A stretch of 64,000 nt of DNA from Nitratireductor sp. B36 (GTDB lineage Bacteria > Pseudomonadota > Alphaproteobacteria > Rhizobiales > Rhizobiaceae): the NCBI RefSeq assembly GCF_020833685.1, contig NZ_JACKZY010000003.1, positions 820,997 through 884,996 on the forward strand, written 5' to 3'. The notes below the pieces were generated by a model. That model saw only the letters and a list, made by a program, of their open reading frames with translations, did no database searches and was not told the origin of the DNA. Position 1 is the first letter of the stretch. Each line of letters opens with the position of its first letter. The translations under genes and the position numbers were made by a program. Below are positions 56,643-64,000 of the stretch, piece by piece.

Positions 56643-59146
56643 GCGAAGAAATAGGAGCTGTTATGGATTTGCCCCAAATCGAGGCTTCCTGGTGCTGGGG
56701 CCTTCGGCAGTTTTGCGCCCGATCCGGCAACGGCGAAGCAGGACAACCGAAAGTTCTCCAGGACCGGCTCCTCGTAGGTCTCGATGAAAGCTTGTCTGAG
56801 GCAGGCCTCTAGGACGTACATATCCGCCGCCACGGTGCCGTAGGCATCATGGATGGTTGTGATGCACTCCACGCCGTTGGCCTTTGCGAAGTTGACACAA
56901 GTCATGAGTGCTGAGGCATCCATAGAGTGTACGAAGTTTGGAGCTATACCTCTAGCCTGATCCTCTGTTGAGAGTGCGGAGGTTATCTTCCAAGTCTGTA
57001 GGTAGACACTCTGCCCATCTAGACGAGTCCGCACCCTATCAGCCTCGGATTTCCCGTAGAAGTGTCGGACGTAAAAACCTGCTGGTGTTCTCCACCATAA
57101 GGGGAGACCCTGTTTTGATGCCTCAATTGCACACTTTTGAAGCCAGTCCATGACCTCTCGCGCCCGGACGACCACGCCCTCAACCGCTTCCCATACGTAC
57201 GGTACGATCCATGTGGTGGCCTTAGCCCTATCCTCCTTCGGTATCTGCTCACCATTTGGGTCATTCTTCTTCAGCCACTCCATGATGTACCCGAAGTAGG
57301 CGTGGCGTGTGCCACCATATGGAAGGATCATGACTGGCCTCTTCGTGAATGACCTCGGTGCGTTACCCTCGAAGACCCTAAGCCACTGGATGGCGGTAGG
57401 GTCTGATGTCTTCGCCTTCAGTGCGAGGGTTAGGATGTCGGCCACTTCCTGGTAGATGTCCCTGGGCTTCTCTCCCGGTACTAGGTTCACCGAGGCTCCA
57501 CCCTCTTCGTCCAGGACCATTGCGGAAAGATGCTGGATGCCATTGCAGGTCCCATCAACCCGGATCGGGAGCGAGCTAATCATTCCTTCCCCCTCATCGA
57601 GCCAGCGGACCCACTCGAAGACTGCTGCAAGTCGCTGCCAGTGGTCGTCGTCGTCCTTGTCTCCCAACCAGCGCCGGTCACCTAGAGGGTCATCCGCTAT
57701 GGATCGCCACATGGCCTCTCGCGCCACCACCCAGTCGATGCGCTCGGAGAAGCTGACCTTATCGACACCAAAGCAGTTGGCGAGGTGGACGGCCAGCCAT
57801 CCAGCATCCTCCTTGGTTACTGGCTTCCCTCGGGCGAACGTCAATAGGCCCCGGTGGAGGTCTTCCCCCTGAGGGCTAAGGTCAGAAGGGATGGGGTACA
57901 TACGGCCTCGGAAGTCGAGCATGTGTGGGAAGTAGAACTCGGGCTCATCCTTGAAGCGTTCGGCCACCTGGAAGGCGCGGCGATATGCGATGAACCTTGA
58001 GACCCGTTTTGCATTACGGGTCCTGGCCTCGCCTGCCCGCTTGGCCCACTCTGCGTATTCAGGTGTCCCTTTCACGACACCTTCGGGCCTGGGCTCAACG
58101 AACTCCTCACCCTGGCGTGGCAGTCCCGCGATGGCTAGGTCCTTGAGCCATACTTCGCGGGCGACATCCAGGACCCTCTTGTTGATCCGCCACGGGGTAG
58201 ACTGTACCGCATTGATCGCGGCGTAGACCCCTGGCATATCGAGACCCTCGAACTCCTCCAGTGCCCACTGCCTCTGGTCCTCGTTGTGCGCCTTGAAGCG
58301 GATGAGGAACGGCGTCTTGACGAATGGCGTGAAGTACCCGCCTTCGCGGGGCCCCTCCCAGTCCAGAGGCGGGATGAGGGTCGGAAGATAGACCGGCGCA
58401 TGTACCAGCTCATCGTCCATAGCGGAGACCAGCCACCTTGCCAGTTCTGGGTCTGGCTCCAATACATAGGGGCGCTTCATATAGACCCCACCCTTACCCT
58501 TCTTTGGCTCCCAGCTTGGGTCTGTAGTAATGGTGAAGCGACCGGTGGCTTGGATGACGCAGTTGATTAGCTCAAGTCCGACCCGTTGGCGCTCCTCCTC
58601 GGTCCACCCAATCCATCCAAGTTCGTCCCTGATGTGCTTGTTGAAGAGGGAGATTTGTGAGCGTCGAATGTGGGCCGAGTTGGAGCCGCGCTTCCGGTAG
58701 TGGGCCTGGGTGGCTTTCCAGTCTTTAGGGAGCCATTCCTCCCACATCTTACAGCGGGCTTCATGCTCACACCACGTTCCTATCTCTACAGCTATTGAGA
58801 GGATGTAGCGCTTCTCGATGCCCAGCATCCGTAGGATTGACTTGAGGGCCACGACTGCCGCTGTATCCGCATCGAGTTCTTTCAGACGCGGTAATGCGAT
58901 TGGACGTACACCCCGCTTCTTGCTCGCCTCCCTTACCCACCTGTTGATCTCCTCGGAGACCGGGATGACCCACTCCTGGAGTAAGCTCCGGTAGGGCCGC
59001 ATACGGTTCATGTCCTTCTTCTCTTTGGCCTTCTTGATCCGGTCCCTTATGCGTTCGGTTCCGAGGGCGAGCATTTCCTTCTCCAACTCCACCTGGTCAT
59101 CGTAACGGTCATGGAGATGTGGAGCCGGTGCAACGTGGATAGTCAT
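56639..59146 (-). CDS. single-subunit DNA-directed RNA polymerase (T7 gp1-like)
   Basis: An 835-aa T7-type polymerase. Catalytic residues are Asp531 (RVDGTCNGIQHLSAM, T7 Asp537), Lys602 and Tyr610 (TKRPVMILPYGG, T7 Lys631/Tyr639) and Asp767 (TIHDAYG, T7 Asp812). Other conserved parts are DFRGRMY and APNFVHSMDAS. The probable promoter specificity loop is near 698-720 and differs from T7, as expected for a different promoter. The C-terminus ends FFA, like the FAFA foot of T7. It transcribes the middle and late genes from the CTACGCATC-type promoters. Confidence 0.97.
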   Translation of the reverse strand: MTIHVAPAPHLHDRYDDQVELEKEMLALGTERIRDRIKKAKEKKDMNRMRPYRSLLQEWVIPVSEEINRWVREASKKRGVRPIALPRLKELDADTAAVVALKSILRMLGIEKRYILSIAVEIGTWCEHEARCKMWEEWLPKDWKATQAHYRKRGSNSAHIRRSQISLFNKHIRDELGWIGWTEEERQRVGLELINCVIQATGRFTITTDPSWEPKKGKGGVYMKRPYVLEPDPELARWLVSAMDDELVHAPVYLPTLIPPLDWEGPREGGYFTPFVKTPFLIRFKAHNEDQRQWALEEFEGLDMPGVYAAINAVQSTPWRINKRVLDVAREVWLKDLAIAGLPRQGEEFVEPRPEGVVKGTPEYAEWAKRAGEARTRNAKRVSRFIAYRRAFQVAERFKDEPEFYFPHMLDFRGRMYPIPSDLSPQGEDLHRGLLTFARGKPVTKEDAGWLAVHLANCFGVDKVSFSERIDWVVAREAMWRSIADDPLGDRRWLGDKDDDDHWQRLAAVFEWVRWLDEGEGMISSLPIRVDGTCNGIQHLSAMVLDEEGGASVNLVPGEKPRDIYQEVADILTLALKAKTSDPTAIQWLRVFEGNAPRSFTKRPVMILPYGGTRHAYFGYIMEWLKKNDPNGEQIPKEDRAKATTWIVPYVWEAVEGVVVRAREVMDWLQKCAIEASKQGLPLWWRTPAGFYVRHFYGKSEADRVRTRLDGQSVYLQTWKITSALSTEDQARGIAPNFVHSMDASALMTCVNFAKANGVECITTIHDAYGTVAADMYVLEACLRQAFIETYEEPVLENFRLSCFAVAGSGAKLPKAPAPGSLDLGQIHNSSYFFA

Positions 59147-59343
59147 TAAGCAACCTCGGTCAGTAGGCCTTCAATTTCGGTCTGAGTGAGTTGGTGCAGG
59201 CGCACACGTACGCCCAGCACCTTGGCAAACAGGACGACCTGGGGAGGGACATATTTGTCCCCAGAGGTGAACCCCTTCCGGGCTTCGATTTCGAGCCAGC
59301 CCTTCTGGAGGGCGTCAGCTAGGAGAATGGAGTGGATGCCCAT
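59146..59343 (-). CDS. hypothetical protein before RNA polymerase
   Basis: A 65-aa protein (MGIHSILLADALQKGWLEIE...), unrecognised; alpha/beta with an acidic end. It starts in a TAATG overlap with the upstream gene and its stop shares a base with the RNA polymerase start. AGGAGG is 11 nt upstream. Confidence 0.6.
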   Translation of the reverse strand: MGIHSILLADALQKGWLEIEARKGFTSGDKYVPPQVVLFAKVLGVRVRLHQLTQTEIEGLLTEVA

Positions 59344-59531
59344 TAGTTTGTGATCCTCCTGGTCTTGCGAATGATGACGCCGGTCCACCTGCATTGGCGG
59401 GTTTCGACGCGCCACCAGACACCGTTCTCATCGACCCCAATGAAACTGTAGAGGAGGAGCATTGCCTCCCAATTGGTCTCGTCTGGGAGGTGACAGGCGG
59501 GCACTTTTTGTGTGGCATTTCTCTGCCACAT
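59343..59531 (-). CDS. hypothetical protein nearest attR
   Basis: The core reads MWQRNATQKVPACHLPDETN and ends VIIRKTRRITN (62 aa), unrecognised. The ATG at 59531 has no good ribosome binding site; an ATG at 59576 has GGAG 11 nt upstream and is an alternative. The frame open to 59672 is rejected because it translates the tRNA fragment. Confidence 0.5.
   Translation of the reverse strand: MWQRNATQKVPACHLPDETNWEAMLLLYSFIGVDENGVWWRVETRQCRWTGVIIRKTRRITN
59511..59530. repeat. TGCCACA inverted pair near attR
   Basis: TGTGGCA (59511-59517) and TGCCACA (59524-59530) form a perfect 7-bp inverted pair around a 6-nt spacer, 110 bp from the attR core. The same heptamer recurs at attL, suggesting arm-type recombination sites. 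Confidence 0.5.
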
Positions 59532-59550
59532 AGAGCGAACGACCGTGTGA

Positions 59551-59566
59551 AGATGCGTATAGATTG
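59551..59566 (-). promoter_or_regulatory. variant phage promoter-like motif
   Basis: The minus strand reads ACAATCTATACGCATCT. It keeps ACGCATCT but has TATA in place of CTA, which is closer to T7 CACTATAG. It reads toward the RNA polymerase gene. Confidence 0.45.
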
Positions 59567-59610
59567 TCCGAAGCATATGGCGGAAAGCTCCGTGGTTCTG
59601 GATGGGGATT

Positions 59611-59630
59611 GTGTGGTAGTGCGTAGAGAG
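59611..59630 (-). promoter_or_regulatory. phage promoter-like motif next to attR
   Basis: The minus strand reads CTCTCTACGCACTACCACAC, 10 bp from the attR core and pointing into the prophage. Sixteen of 18 bases match a stretch inside int (14781-14798). It could prime transcription of the RNA polymerase module by its own product (positive feedback). Confidence 0.45.
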
Positions 59631-59639
59631 GGGAGGCGC

Positions 59640-59646
59640 TTTTGAG
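59640..59646. other. attR core
   Basis: TTTTGAG, identical to 14146-14152. To its right the host tRNA 5' part follows; to its left is phage sequence (GGAGGCGC) unrelated to the missing tRNA part. Confidence 0.85.
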
Positions 59647-59678
59647 TCGAGCGCGTCTACCAATTCCGCCACAGGGGC
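59640..59678 (-). pseudogene. 5' part of host tRNA-Leu(CAA), cut by prophage
   Basis: The minus strand gives acceptor GCCCCTG, the D arm with GGCGGAATTGGTAGACGC, the 5' anticodon stem CTCGA and the loop CTCAAAA; the prophage begins there. The phage bases that follow (GCGCCTCCCC) cannot pair as the 3' anticodon stem and hold no T arm, so no tRNA is rebuilt. The promoter upstream is kept. Confidence 0.9.
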
Positions 59679-59706
59679 CCGCCGCGAACGGACGAACAGG
59701 TTGCGG

Positions 59707-59734
59707 ACTATACGGGGAAGCGGGCTTGCGTCAA
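59707..59734 (-). promoter_or_regulatory. host tRNA-Leu promoter, now facing the prophage
   Basis: TTGACG (59734-59729) and TATAGT (59712-59707) with a 16-nt spacer form a near-consensus sigma70 promoter 30 bp before the tRNA 5' end. After integration it reads through the 39-nt tRNA fragment into the two small phage genes and the RNA polymerase gene, with no obvious terminator between. Confidence 0.7.
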
Positions 59735-59835
59735 CACTTCACGTCGCAAATCCTCACGCTTGTCACCTCTTTCACCATCGCCGTTGCGCCAAGGGGCGCC
59801 AGCGGTTAGACAAAACACCTCACCGAGGGCCCTCC

Positions 59836-60417
59836 ATGCTTCGCAAACTCTATGACTGGACCATGTCGCTCGCTGCCACACGGCATGCGGAGAAGGCGCT
59901 CGGCTCCGTGTCTTTCATTGAAAGTTCGGTCTTTCCCATCCCGCCCGATGTTCTGTTGATCCCAATGGTGCTCTCGGAGCGCGCAAGATGGCTTCGTTAT
60001 GCGTTGATCTGCACCGTGAGTTCCGTTCTTGGTGCGCTTCTCGGATATGCAATCGGCGCCTTTCTTTACGAAACGGTCGGGCAGCCGATCCTGGCCTTCT
60101 ACGGCAAGGAAAATGCATTTGAACAAGTGGCCGGCTGGTACAATGAATGGGGTGGCTGGGGGGTGCTTTTCGCTGCCGTCACACCATTCCCCTACAAGGT
60201 GTTGACCATTTTTTCAGGCGCTACAGGGCTCAACCTTGCGGTCTTCGTGGTCGTCTCGATTCTCGGTCGCGGCCTTCGATTCTTTCTGGTCTCCTGGCTC
60301 CTCTACAAGTTTGGCGCCCCGATCCGGACGTTTATAGAGAAGAACCTTGGCCTTCTTTTCACCCTTTTCATGGTTTTGCTGATCGGCGGCTTCGTTACCA
60401 TCCGCTATGTATTCTAG
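59836..60417 (+). CDS. YqaA/DedA-like inner-membrane protein
   Basis: A 193-aa protein with about four hydrophobic segments. HAEKALGSVSFIESSVFPIPPDVLLIPM and GVLFAAVTPFPYKVLTIFSG are typical of the YqaA branch of the SNARE-associated/DedA superfamily, thought to scramble or transport lipids. Start at 59836, after which MLRKLYDWTMSLA follows; 9 nt before dsbB. Confidence 0.85.
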   Translation: MLRKLYDWTMSLAATRHAEKALGSVSFIESSVFPIPPDVLLIPMVLSERARWLRYALICTVSSVLGALLGYAIGAFLYETVGQPILAFYGKENAFEQVAGWYNEWGGWGVLFAAVTPFPYKVLTIFSGATGLNLAVFVVVSILGRGLRFFLVSWLLYKFGAPIRTFIEKNLGLLFTLFMVLLIGGFVTIRYVF

Positions 60418-60426
60418 AGGCCCCCA

Positions 60427-60933
60427 ATGTCCCTGACCGCTCCCACCGGTGCCACACAAACCCTGAGTGCCGGCTTGCTTTTTTTCGGTTTGGCCGCAAC
60501 CGTGGGCACGGCGCTCGGCTTCGAGCATATCGGTGGCTACCTTCCCTGCATGCTGTGTCTTGAGCAACGTACGCCCTACTATATTGGCGTGCCGCTGATG
60601 CTGCTTGCGGTTCTGGCTTCATGGCTGAAGGCGCCTCCGCTCATCACGCGCGGGCTGTTGCTGATCGGTGGTGCGTTGATGCTCTATGGAATGGCGCTTG
60701 GGGTTTATCATTCCGGGGTAGAGTGGAAATGGTGGGAAGGCCCGGCCGATTGCGGTGCCGGCGCGTCCAGCCAGAACCTTGGAGGCAATCTGCTCGACCA
60801 GTTGAATGCGGTGATTCCCCCATCCTGCAGCGAAGCCGCAGGCCGTTTTCTGGGGCTCTCATTTGCCGGCTGGAACGTGCTTGCGAGCGCACTTTGGGCC
60901 TTCGTGGCACTGCGGGCGGCATTCAAGCGCTAG
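60427..60933 (+). CDS. dsbB: disulfide bond formation protein B
   Basis: A 168-aa quinone reductase of the inner membrane with four hydrophobic helices. The first redox pair is CMLC followed by LEQRTPYY, the second is made by the cysteines in ADCGAG and PPSCSEA. It reoxidises DsbA-type enzymes in the periplasm. It lies 9 nt after the YqaA-like gene, so probably in one operon. Confidence 0.9.
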   Translation: MSLTAPTGATQTLSAGLLFFGLAATVGTALGFEHIGGYLPCMLCLEQRTPYYIGVPLMLLAVLASWLKAPPLITRGLLLIGGALMLYGMALGVYHSGVEWKWWEGPADCGAGASSQNLGGNLLDQLNAVIPPSCSEAAGRFLGLSFAGWNVLASALWAFVALRAAFKR

Positions 60934-60975
60934 TGCTTCATTCTTCCTGGAAGGTTTTAGGTGGCTCGCTCTCTA

Positions 60976-61533
60976 TCAGGGCTCGAGCTCGACATCCCAG
61001 TAGAGATAATCCATCCAGCTTTCATGCAGATAGTTGGGCGGGAAAAGTCGGCCATTGTTGTGCAGGTCCTGCACGGTGGGCCGGAAGGGCTTTTGCTGCG
61101 GCCACATCTTTGCACGGGAGGGCATGACGCCACCCTTTTTTAGATTGCAGGGCGAACAGGCCGCGACGACATTTTCCCAGGATGTGACGCCACCGAGGCG
61201 GCGGGGAATGACATGGTCGAAGGTCAGGTCTTCACGGGTGCCGCAATACTGGCACTGAAAACGGTCGCGCAGAAACACGTTGAAACGCGTAAACGCAGGG
61301 TAACGCGACGGTTTTACATAGGTTTTGAGGCTGATCACGCTCGGCAGCCGCATCTTGAAAGATGGGGATGAAACCTGCTGGTCGTATTCGGCAACAATGT
61401 TGACCCGGTCGAGGAAGACTGCCTTGATGGCATCCTGCCACGACCACAGTGACAGGGGATAGTAACTGAGCGGTCTGTAGTCCGCATTCAGCACCAGAGC
61501 AGGCATGCTGTCTGGCGAAGCCGCGATCGTCAC
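60976..61533 (-). CDS. HNH endonuclease
   Basis: A 185-aa protein of a type conserved in alphaproteobacteria. The HNH motif comprises CQYCGTREDLTFDHVIPRRLGG, then WENVVAACSPCNLKKG, with two CxxC zinc pairs. The N-terminus (MPALVLNADYRPLSYYPLS) is typical for the group. Substrate unknown, likely a DNA repair or editing role. Confidence 0.88.
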   Translation of the reverse strand: MTIAASPDSMPALVLNADYRPLSYYPLSLWSWQDAIKAVFLDRVNIVAEYDQQVSSPSFKMRLPSVISLKTYVKPSRYPAFTRFNVFLRDRFQCQYCGTREDLTFDHVIPRRLGGVTSWENVVAACSPCNLKKGGVMPSRAKMWPQQKPFRPTVQDLHNNGRLFPPNYLHESWMDYLYWDVELEP

Positions 61534-61662
61534 GTCCTTGAAGCTCCTTCAACTGGCCAAGTCGATCGATGCGGATACTGTAAGCCTGCCGTGACAGGAA
61601 TGTGAAGCGCATATTTTGCTTTATGACACGTCAAACATCTGGATTTTCGCAGTTTTTTTCCT

Positions 61663-62310
61663 CTAACGCGGCAAGGGCGCTGCTTCCTGCCCCTTCATCT
61701 GGCGATAATAGGCCCAAAACAGGCGGGCGGCGACGGCGCGAAGCGGCGCCCATGATTCGGCAAGCCTCGCCAGGCCTTTCGCATCGGGCCGATCCGGCAG
61801 AGACAAGGCATCGGCCACGGCAGCCTGCAAAGCCACGTCGCCAGCCGGAAACACATCAGGATGACCAGCGCAGACAAGAAGATAGACCTGAGCTGTCCAT
61901 GGGCCAATTCCATGGATCGCCGTGAGGCGGTCGACAGCTTCCTCGGCTTCAAGTGCGCAGAGTGTTTCAAGATCGAGACCATGCTCCAGAACAGCCCGCG
62001 CGAGAGCCACAATGGTACGCTGCTTGGCGCGGGAAAGACCGGCGACGATCAGGGGCGCTTCGCCTGCTGCGGCAATCGAGGCTGGCGTGAGCGGGTCGAT
62101 CAAACCGTGTAGTCGCGCCTCGATGGCGTCGGCGCTGGCACGCGAAACCTGTTGGGATATGACAATGGAAACAAGACTCGCAAAGCCGGGCTCCGTGCGC
62201 CGCAGAGGAATATCACCAGCACGGTCGCGCACGGGCTGAAGGCGGGGGTCGAGTGCGACAAGGCTCTCAACGGCTCGCAAGATATCCGCATCAGTCTCTA
62301 TGCGTTTCAT
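61663..62310 (-). CDS. DNA-3-methyladenine glycosylase II-type enzyme
   Basis: A 215-aa HhH-GPD superfamily base excision glycosylase. The hairpin RLTAIHGIGPWTAQVYLLVC is followed by the catalytic Asp in FPAGDVALQ. Length fits the short bacterial AlkA/MAG group without the Ada-like N-terminus. It removes alkylated purines. The start at 62310 gives MKRIETDADILRAV; a longer frame reaches 62379. The 130 bp between it and the HNH gene hold no gene. Confidence 0.88.
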   Translation of the reverse strand: MKRIETDADILRAVESLVALDPRLQPVRDRAGDIPLRRTEPGFASLVSIVISQQVSRASADAIEARLHGLIDPLTPASIAAAGEAPLIVAGLSRAKQRTIVALARAVLEHGLDLETLCALEAEEAVDRLTAIHGIGPWTAQVYLLVCAGHPDVFPAGDVALQAAVADALSLPDRPDAKGLARLAESWAPLRAVAARLFWAYYRQMKGQEAAPLPR

Positions 62311-62398
62311 CGTATTGGTGTGGCCTGTCCTTGCCGCGCGCGAAAGAAAGCCGTAGCAATCGTCACATGCTGACCGCAACCCGATTCAAGCATCACTC

Positions 62399-63289
62399 AT
62401 GACACGACCGGTCTTTCGGTTCGCACCGAGCCCAAATGGTCAACTCCATCTTGGTCATGCCTATTCGGCACTCCTGAACCGGGACATGGCTCGGGAGGCG
62501 GGCGGACGCTTTCTTCTGCGAATGGAAGATATCGACGTGACCCGCTGCACACCCGAATTGGAGCATGGCGTGTTGCGTGATCTGGCCTGGTTGGGACTTC
62601 ACTGGGAGGTGCCGGTGCGCCGACAATCAGATCATTTTGACGATTATCGTGCCGCGCTTGATCGACTGATCGATGCAGAGCTCGTCTATCCGGCGTTCAT
62701 GACCCGGGGAGAGGTGCGGGCGCGCATCGCCGAGCACGAAGCTATTGGCGAGCGTTGGCCGCGCGATCCGGACGGAGCGCCGGTCTATCCTGGAGAGGAC
62801 CGCCATATGAGCTTACGGGAGCGTCAGGCTCTGATTGACGAGGGCGCGCCTTTTGCATGGCGGCTCGATATGGCAGCGGCCATCGCGCATGTCGGAACCA
62901 CGCTTTGTTGGGAGGAGACGGGTCAGGGACCCGAAGGGGAGACAGGCCTGATACATGCAAGGCCCGAGACATGGGGCGATGTGGTGGTTGCGCGAAAGGA
63001 AATCCCGGCAAGTTATCATCTATCGGTGGTGGTCGACGATGCGCTGCAGGGCATCACACATGTGGTGCGTGGGCGCGATCTGTTCCACGCAACTGGCGTG
63101 CATCGTGTGCTTCAGGAACTTTTGGGTCTGCCGGTGCCGCGCTACCACCACCATGACCTCATTCTTGACGATGACGGTCGCAAGCTCTCGAAGAGCCGTG
63201 GCGACACCAGCCTTGCCGCATTGCGCGACAGCGGCGCGACGCCGGATGACATTGCGCGGATGATCGGGGTGCCTAGCTCAGCCGCCTAA
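62399..63289 (+). CDS. gluQ: glutamyl-Q tRNA(Asp) synthetase
   Basis: A 296-aa paralogue of glutamyl-tRNA synthetase lacking the anticodon-binding domain; it attaches glutamate to queuosine in tRNA-Asp. Class I motifs are APSPNGQLHLGHA (HIGH) and KLSKS (KMSKS). A start at ATG 62399 gives MTRPVFRFAPSP, as usual. Its 3' end overlaps the convergent small membrane gene by 17 nt. Confidence 0.9.
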   Translation: MTRPVFRFAPSPNGQLHLGHAYSALLNRDMAREAGGRFLLRMEDIDVTRCTPELEHGVLRDLAWLGLHWEVPVRRQSDHFDDYRAALDRLIDAELVYPAFMTRGEVRARIAEHEAIGERWPRDPDGAPVYPGEDRHMSLRERQALIDEGAPFAWRLDMAAAIAHVGTTLCWEETGQGPEGETGLIHARPETWGDVVVARKEIPASYHLSVVVDDALQGITHVVRGRDLFHATGVHRVLQELLGLPVPRYHHHDLILDDDGRKLSKSRGDTSLAALRDSGATPDDIARMIGVPSSAA

Positions 63290-63563
63290 GAAGCGCCTTG
63301 GCCACGACCAGGATCAGAAGCACCGCGAAAGCACCACCCAGACCGGCGAGTGCACCTTCGGTGAGACTTGAGAAACGAATCCCGTTCCGGTTGGCCAGAT
63401 AGACGGTTCCGAAGAATGCGGTGGCTATAATCATGGCGGTGCCCATCGCACCGAACCCGTCATCTTTCAGAGCCGCGTTGAGACCGAGCGACAGAAGGTA
63501 GGCGATCATCGTGACAGCCACGAGGGCAAAGATCAGCCAGCTGGTGTCCAGTTTCATCAACAT
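63273..63563 (-). CDS. conserved small membrane protein
   Basis: A 96-aa protein with three predicted membrane helices: TSWLIFALVAVTMIAYLLSL, a middle one (MGTAMIIATAFFGTVYLA) and a C-terminal one (GGAFAVLLILVVAKALL). Function unknown. The start MLMKLDTSW at 63563 is chosen over a longer frame. Confidence 0.7.
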   Translation of the reverse strand: MLMKLDTSWLIFALVAVTMIAYLLSLGLNAALKDDGFGAMGTAMIIATAFFGTVYLANRNGIRFSSLTEGALAGLGGAFAVLLILVVAKALLRRLS

Positions 63564-63693
63564 TTGCGTACTCCCGGCGGCGCCATGGATCACTTCTATT
63601 GATCCTAAGATGGAAATGTTTCGCTTTCCTTGCTGGCATGGGGGCTGTTAAAGCCGCGGTTGATTCGAGCTTTCGCATTCAGGGACACATCCG

Positions 63694-64000
63694 ATGAAAG
63701 ATCTTACGAGGGCGATCCCGGCCTTGTTCGTCGTCCTCTGGGCGACAGGTTTCATCGGGGCGCGTTATGCGATGCCATGGGCGGAACCCTTCACATTTCT
63801 GTGGATCCGGTTTGCTCTGACCTTTGGCGTTCTTCTGTTGATCATTCCCCTTGTGAAGGCAAAGGCGATTGGCCCACGCAATGCATTTCACGCCTCAATA
63901 GCAGGCGTTCTGATGCATGGCGTTTATCTCGGAGGCGTCTTCTGGGCAGTGCGCAACGGTCTCCCGGCCGGTTTCGCCGGCCTCATCGTTGGGCTTCAGC
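63694..64000 (+). CDS. EamA-family (DMT) transporter, 5' part
   Basis: Starts MKDLTRAIPALFVVLWATGF and shows the first three to four membrane helices of a drug/metabolite transporter (GARYAMPWAEPFTFLWIRF is the typical first loop). The frame is open to the window edge, so about 102 residues are visible. Confidence 0.85.
   Translation, partial: MKDLTRAIPALFVVLWATGFIGARYAMPWAEPFTFLWIRFALTFGVLLLIIPLVKAKAIGPRNAFHASIAGVLMHGVYLGGVFWAVRNGLPAGFAGLIVGLQ

Larger units (their letters stand above)
14146..59646 (-). mobile_element. integrated T7-like temperate prophage, 45.5 kb
   Basis: Bounded by TTTTGAG cores inside a split tRNA-Leu. It holds a tyrosine integrase and a complete T7-type gene set in T7 order on one strand: RNA polymerase, ssDNA-binding protein, endonuclease I, amidase, primase-helicase, DNA polymerase, exonuclease, portal, scaffold, capsid, tail tubes, internal virion proteins, fibre and terminase subunits. 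Reading frames are intact, overlaps are tight and no insertion sequence is seen, so the element is probably functional. Known integrase-bearing relatives (marine cyanopodovirus P-SSP7 and several pelagiphages) place int next to the RNA polymerase gene with attP between them, as here once the ends are joined. Confidence 0.93.

Noticed and set aside
59343..59672. 109-aa reading frame starting MAELVDALDSK
   Set aside because: Its N-terminus is the translation of the tRNA-Leu 5' fragment, a common annotation artefact; only the part from about 59531 or 59576 can be a gene.

Overview
The window is an alphaproteobacterial chromosome, most likely Rhizobiales (judged from the style of the flanking genes; no marker fixes the genus), carrying an apparently complete 45.5 kb temperate prophage of the T7 type (Autographiviridae-like) between 14146 and 59646.

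Left chromosome, 1-14152: a molybdenum hydroxylase operon on the minus strand (large subunit fused to a CoxG-like domain, FAD subunit, 2Fe-2S subunit, then an acyl-CoA synthetase cut by the window edge), an AraC-type regulator, a TRAP transporter (DctP, DctM, DctQ) and a MurR/RpiR-type regulator. Divergent from these is a plus-strand operon of an amidohydrolase, a creatininase-family amidase and a threonine-synthase-like PLP enzyme. Together they look like an uptake and degradation locus for an unidentified nitrogen-containing organic compound.

Prophage, 14146-59646: all protein genes read on the minus strand. Relative to a linear T7-like genome, the map is opened at attP between the integrase and the RNA polymerase. 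From the left: integration arm, phage tRNA-Leu, integrase, MarR-like regulator and small early genes (14.2-21.2 kb); a 1.1 kb noncoding stretch that should hold the fused genome ends (21.2-22.3 kb); terminase, holin candidate, fibre, internal virion proteins, tail tubes, capsid, scaffold and portal (22.3-43.6 kb); exonuclease, DNA polymerase, primase-helicase, amidase, endonuclease I and ssDNA-binding protein (43.6-56.3 kb); and the single-subunit RNA polymerase (56.6-59.1 kb). A family of motifs around CTACGCATC on the minus strand is the probable promoter set of that polymerase.

Integration has cut the host tRNA-Leu(CAA) gene in its anticodon loop. The 3' part lies at 14100-14152 and the 5' part at 59640-59678, with only a 7-bp core in common, so neither prophage end rebuilds the tRNA. 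The phage carries its own full-length, different tRNA-Leu(CAA) at 14402-14486, apparently as a replacement. Integration also separates the phage early promoter region from the RNA polymerase gene and places a strong-looking host tRNA promoter upstream of it.

Right chromosome, 59679-64000: a YqaA/DedA-like membrane protein, DsbB, an HNH endonuclease, an AlkA-type DNA glycosylase, glutamyl-Q tRNA(Asp) synthetase, a small membrane protein and the start of an EamA transporter.
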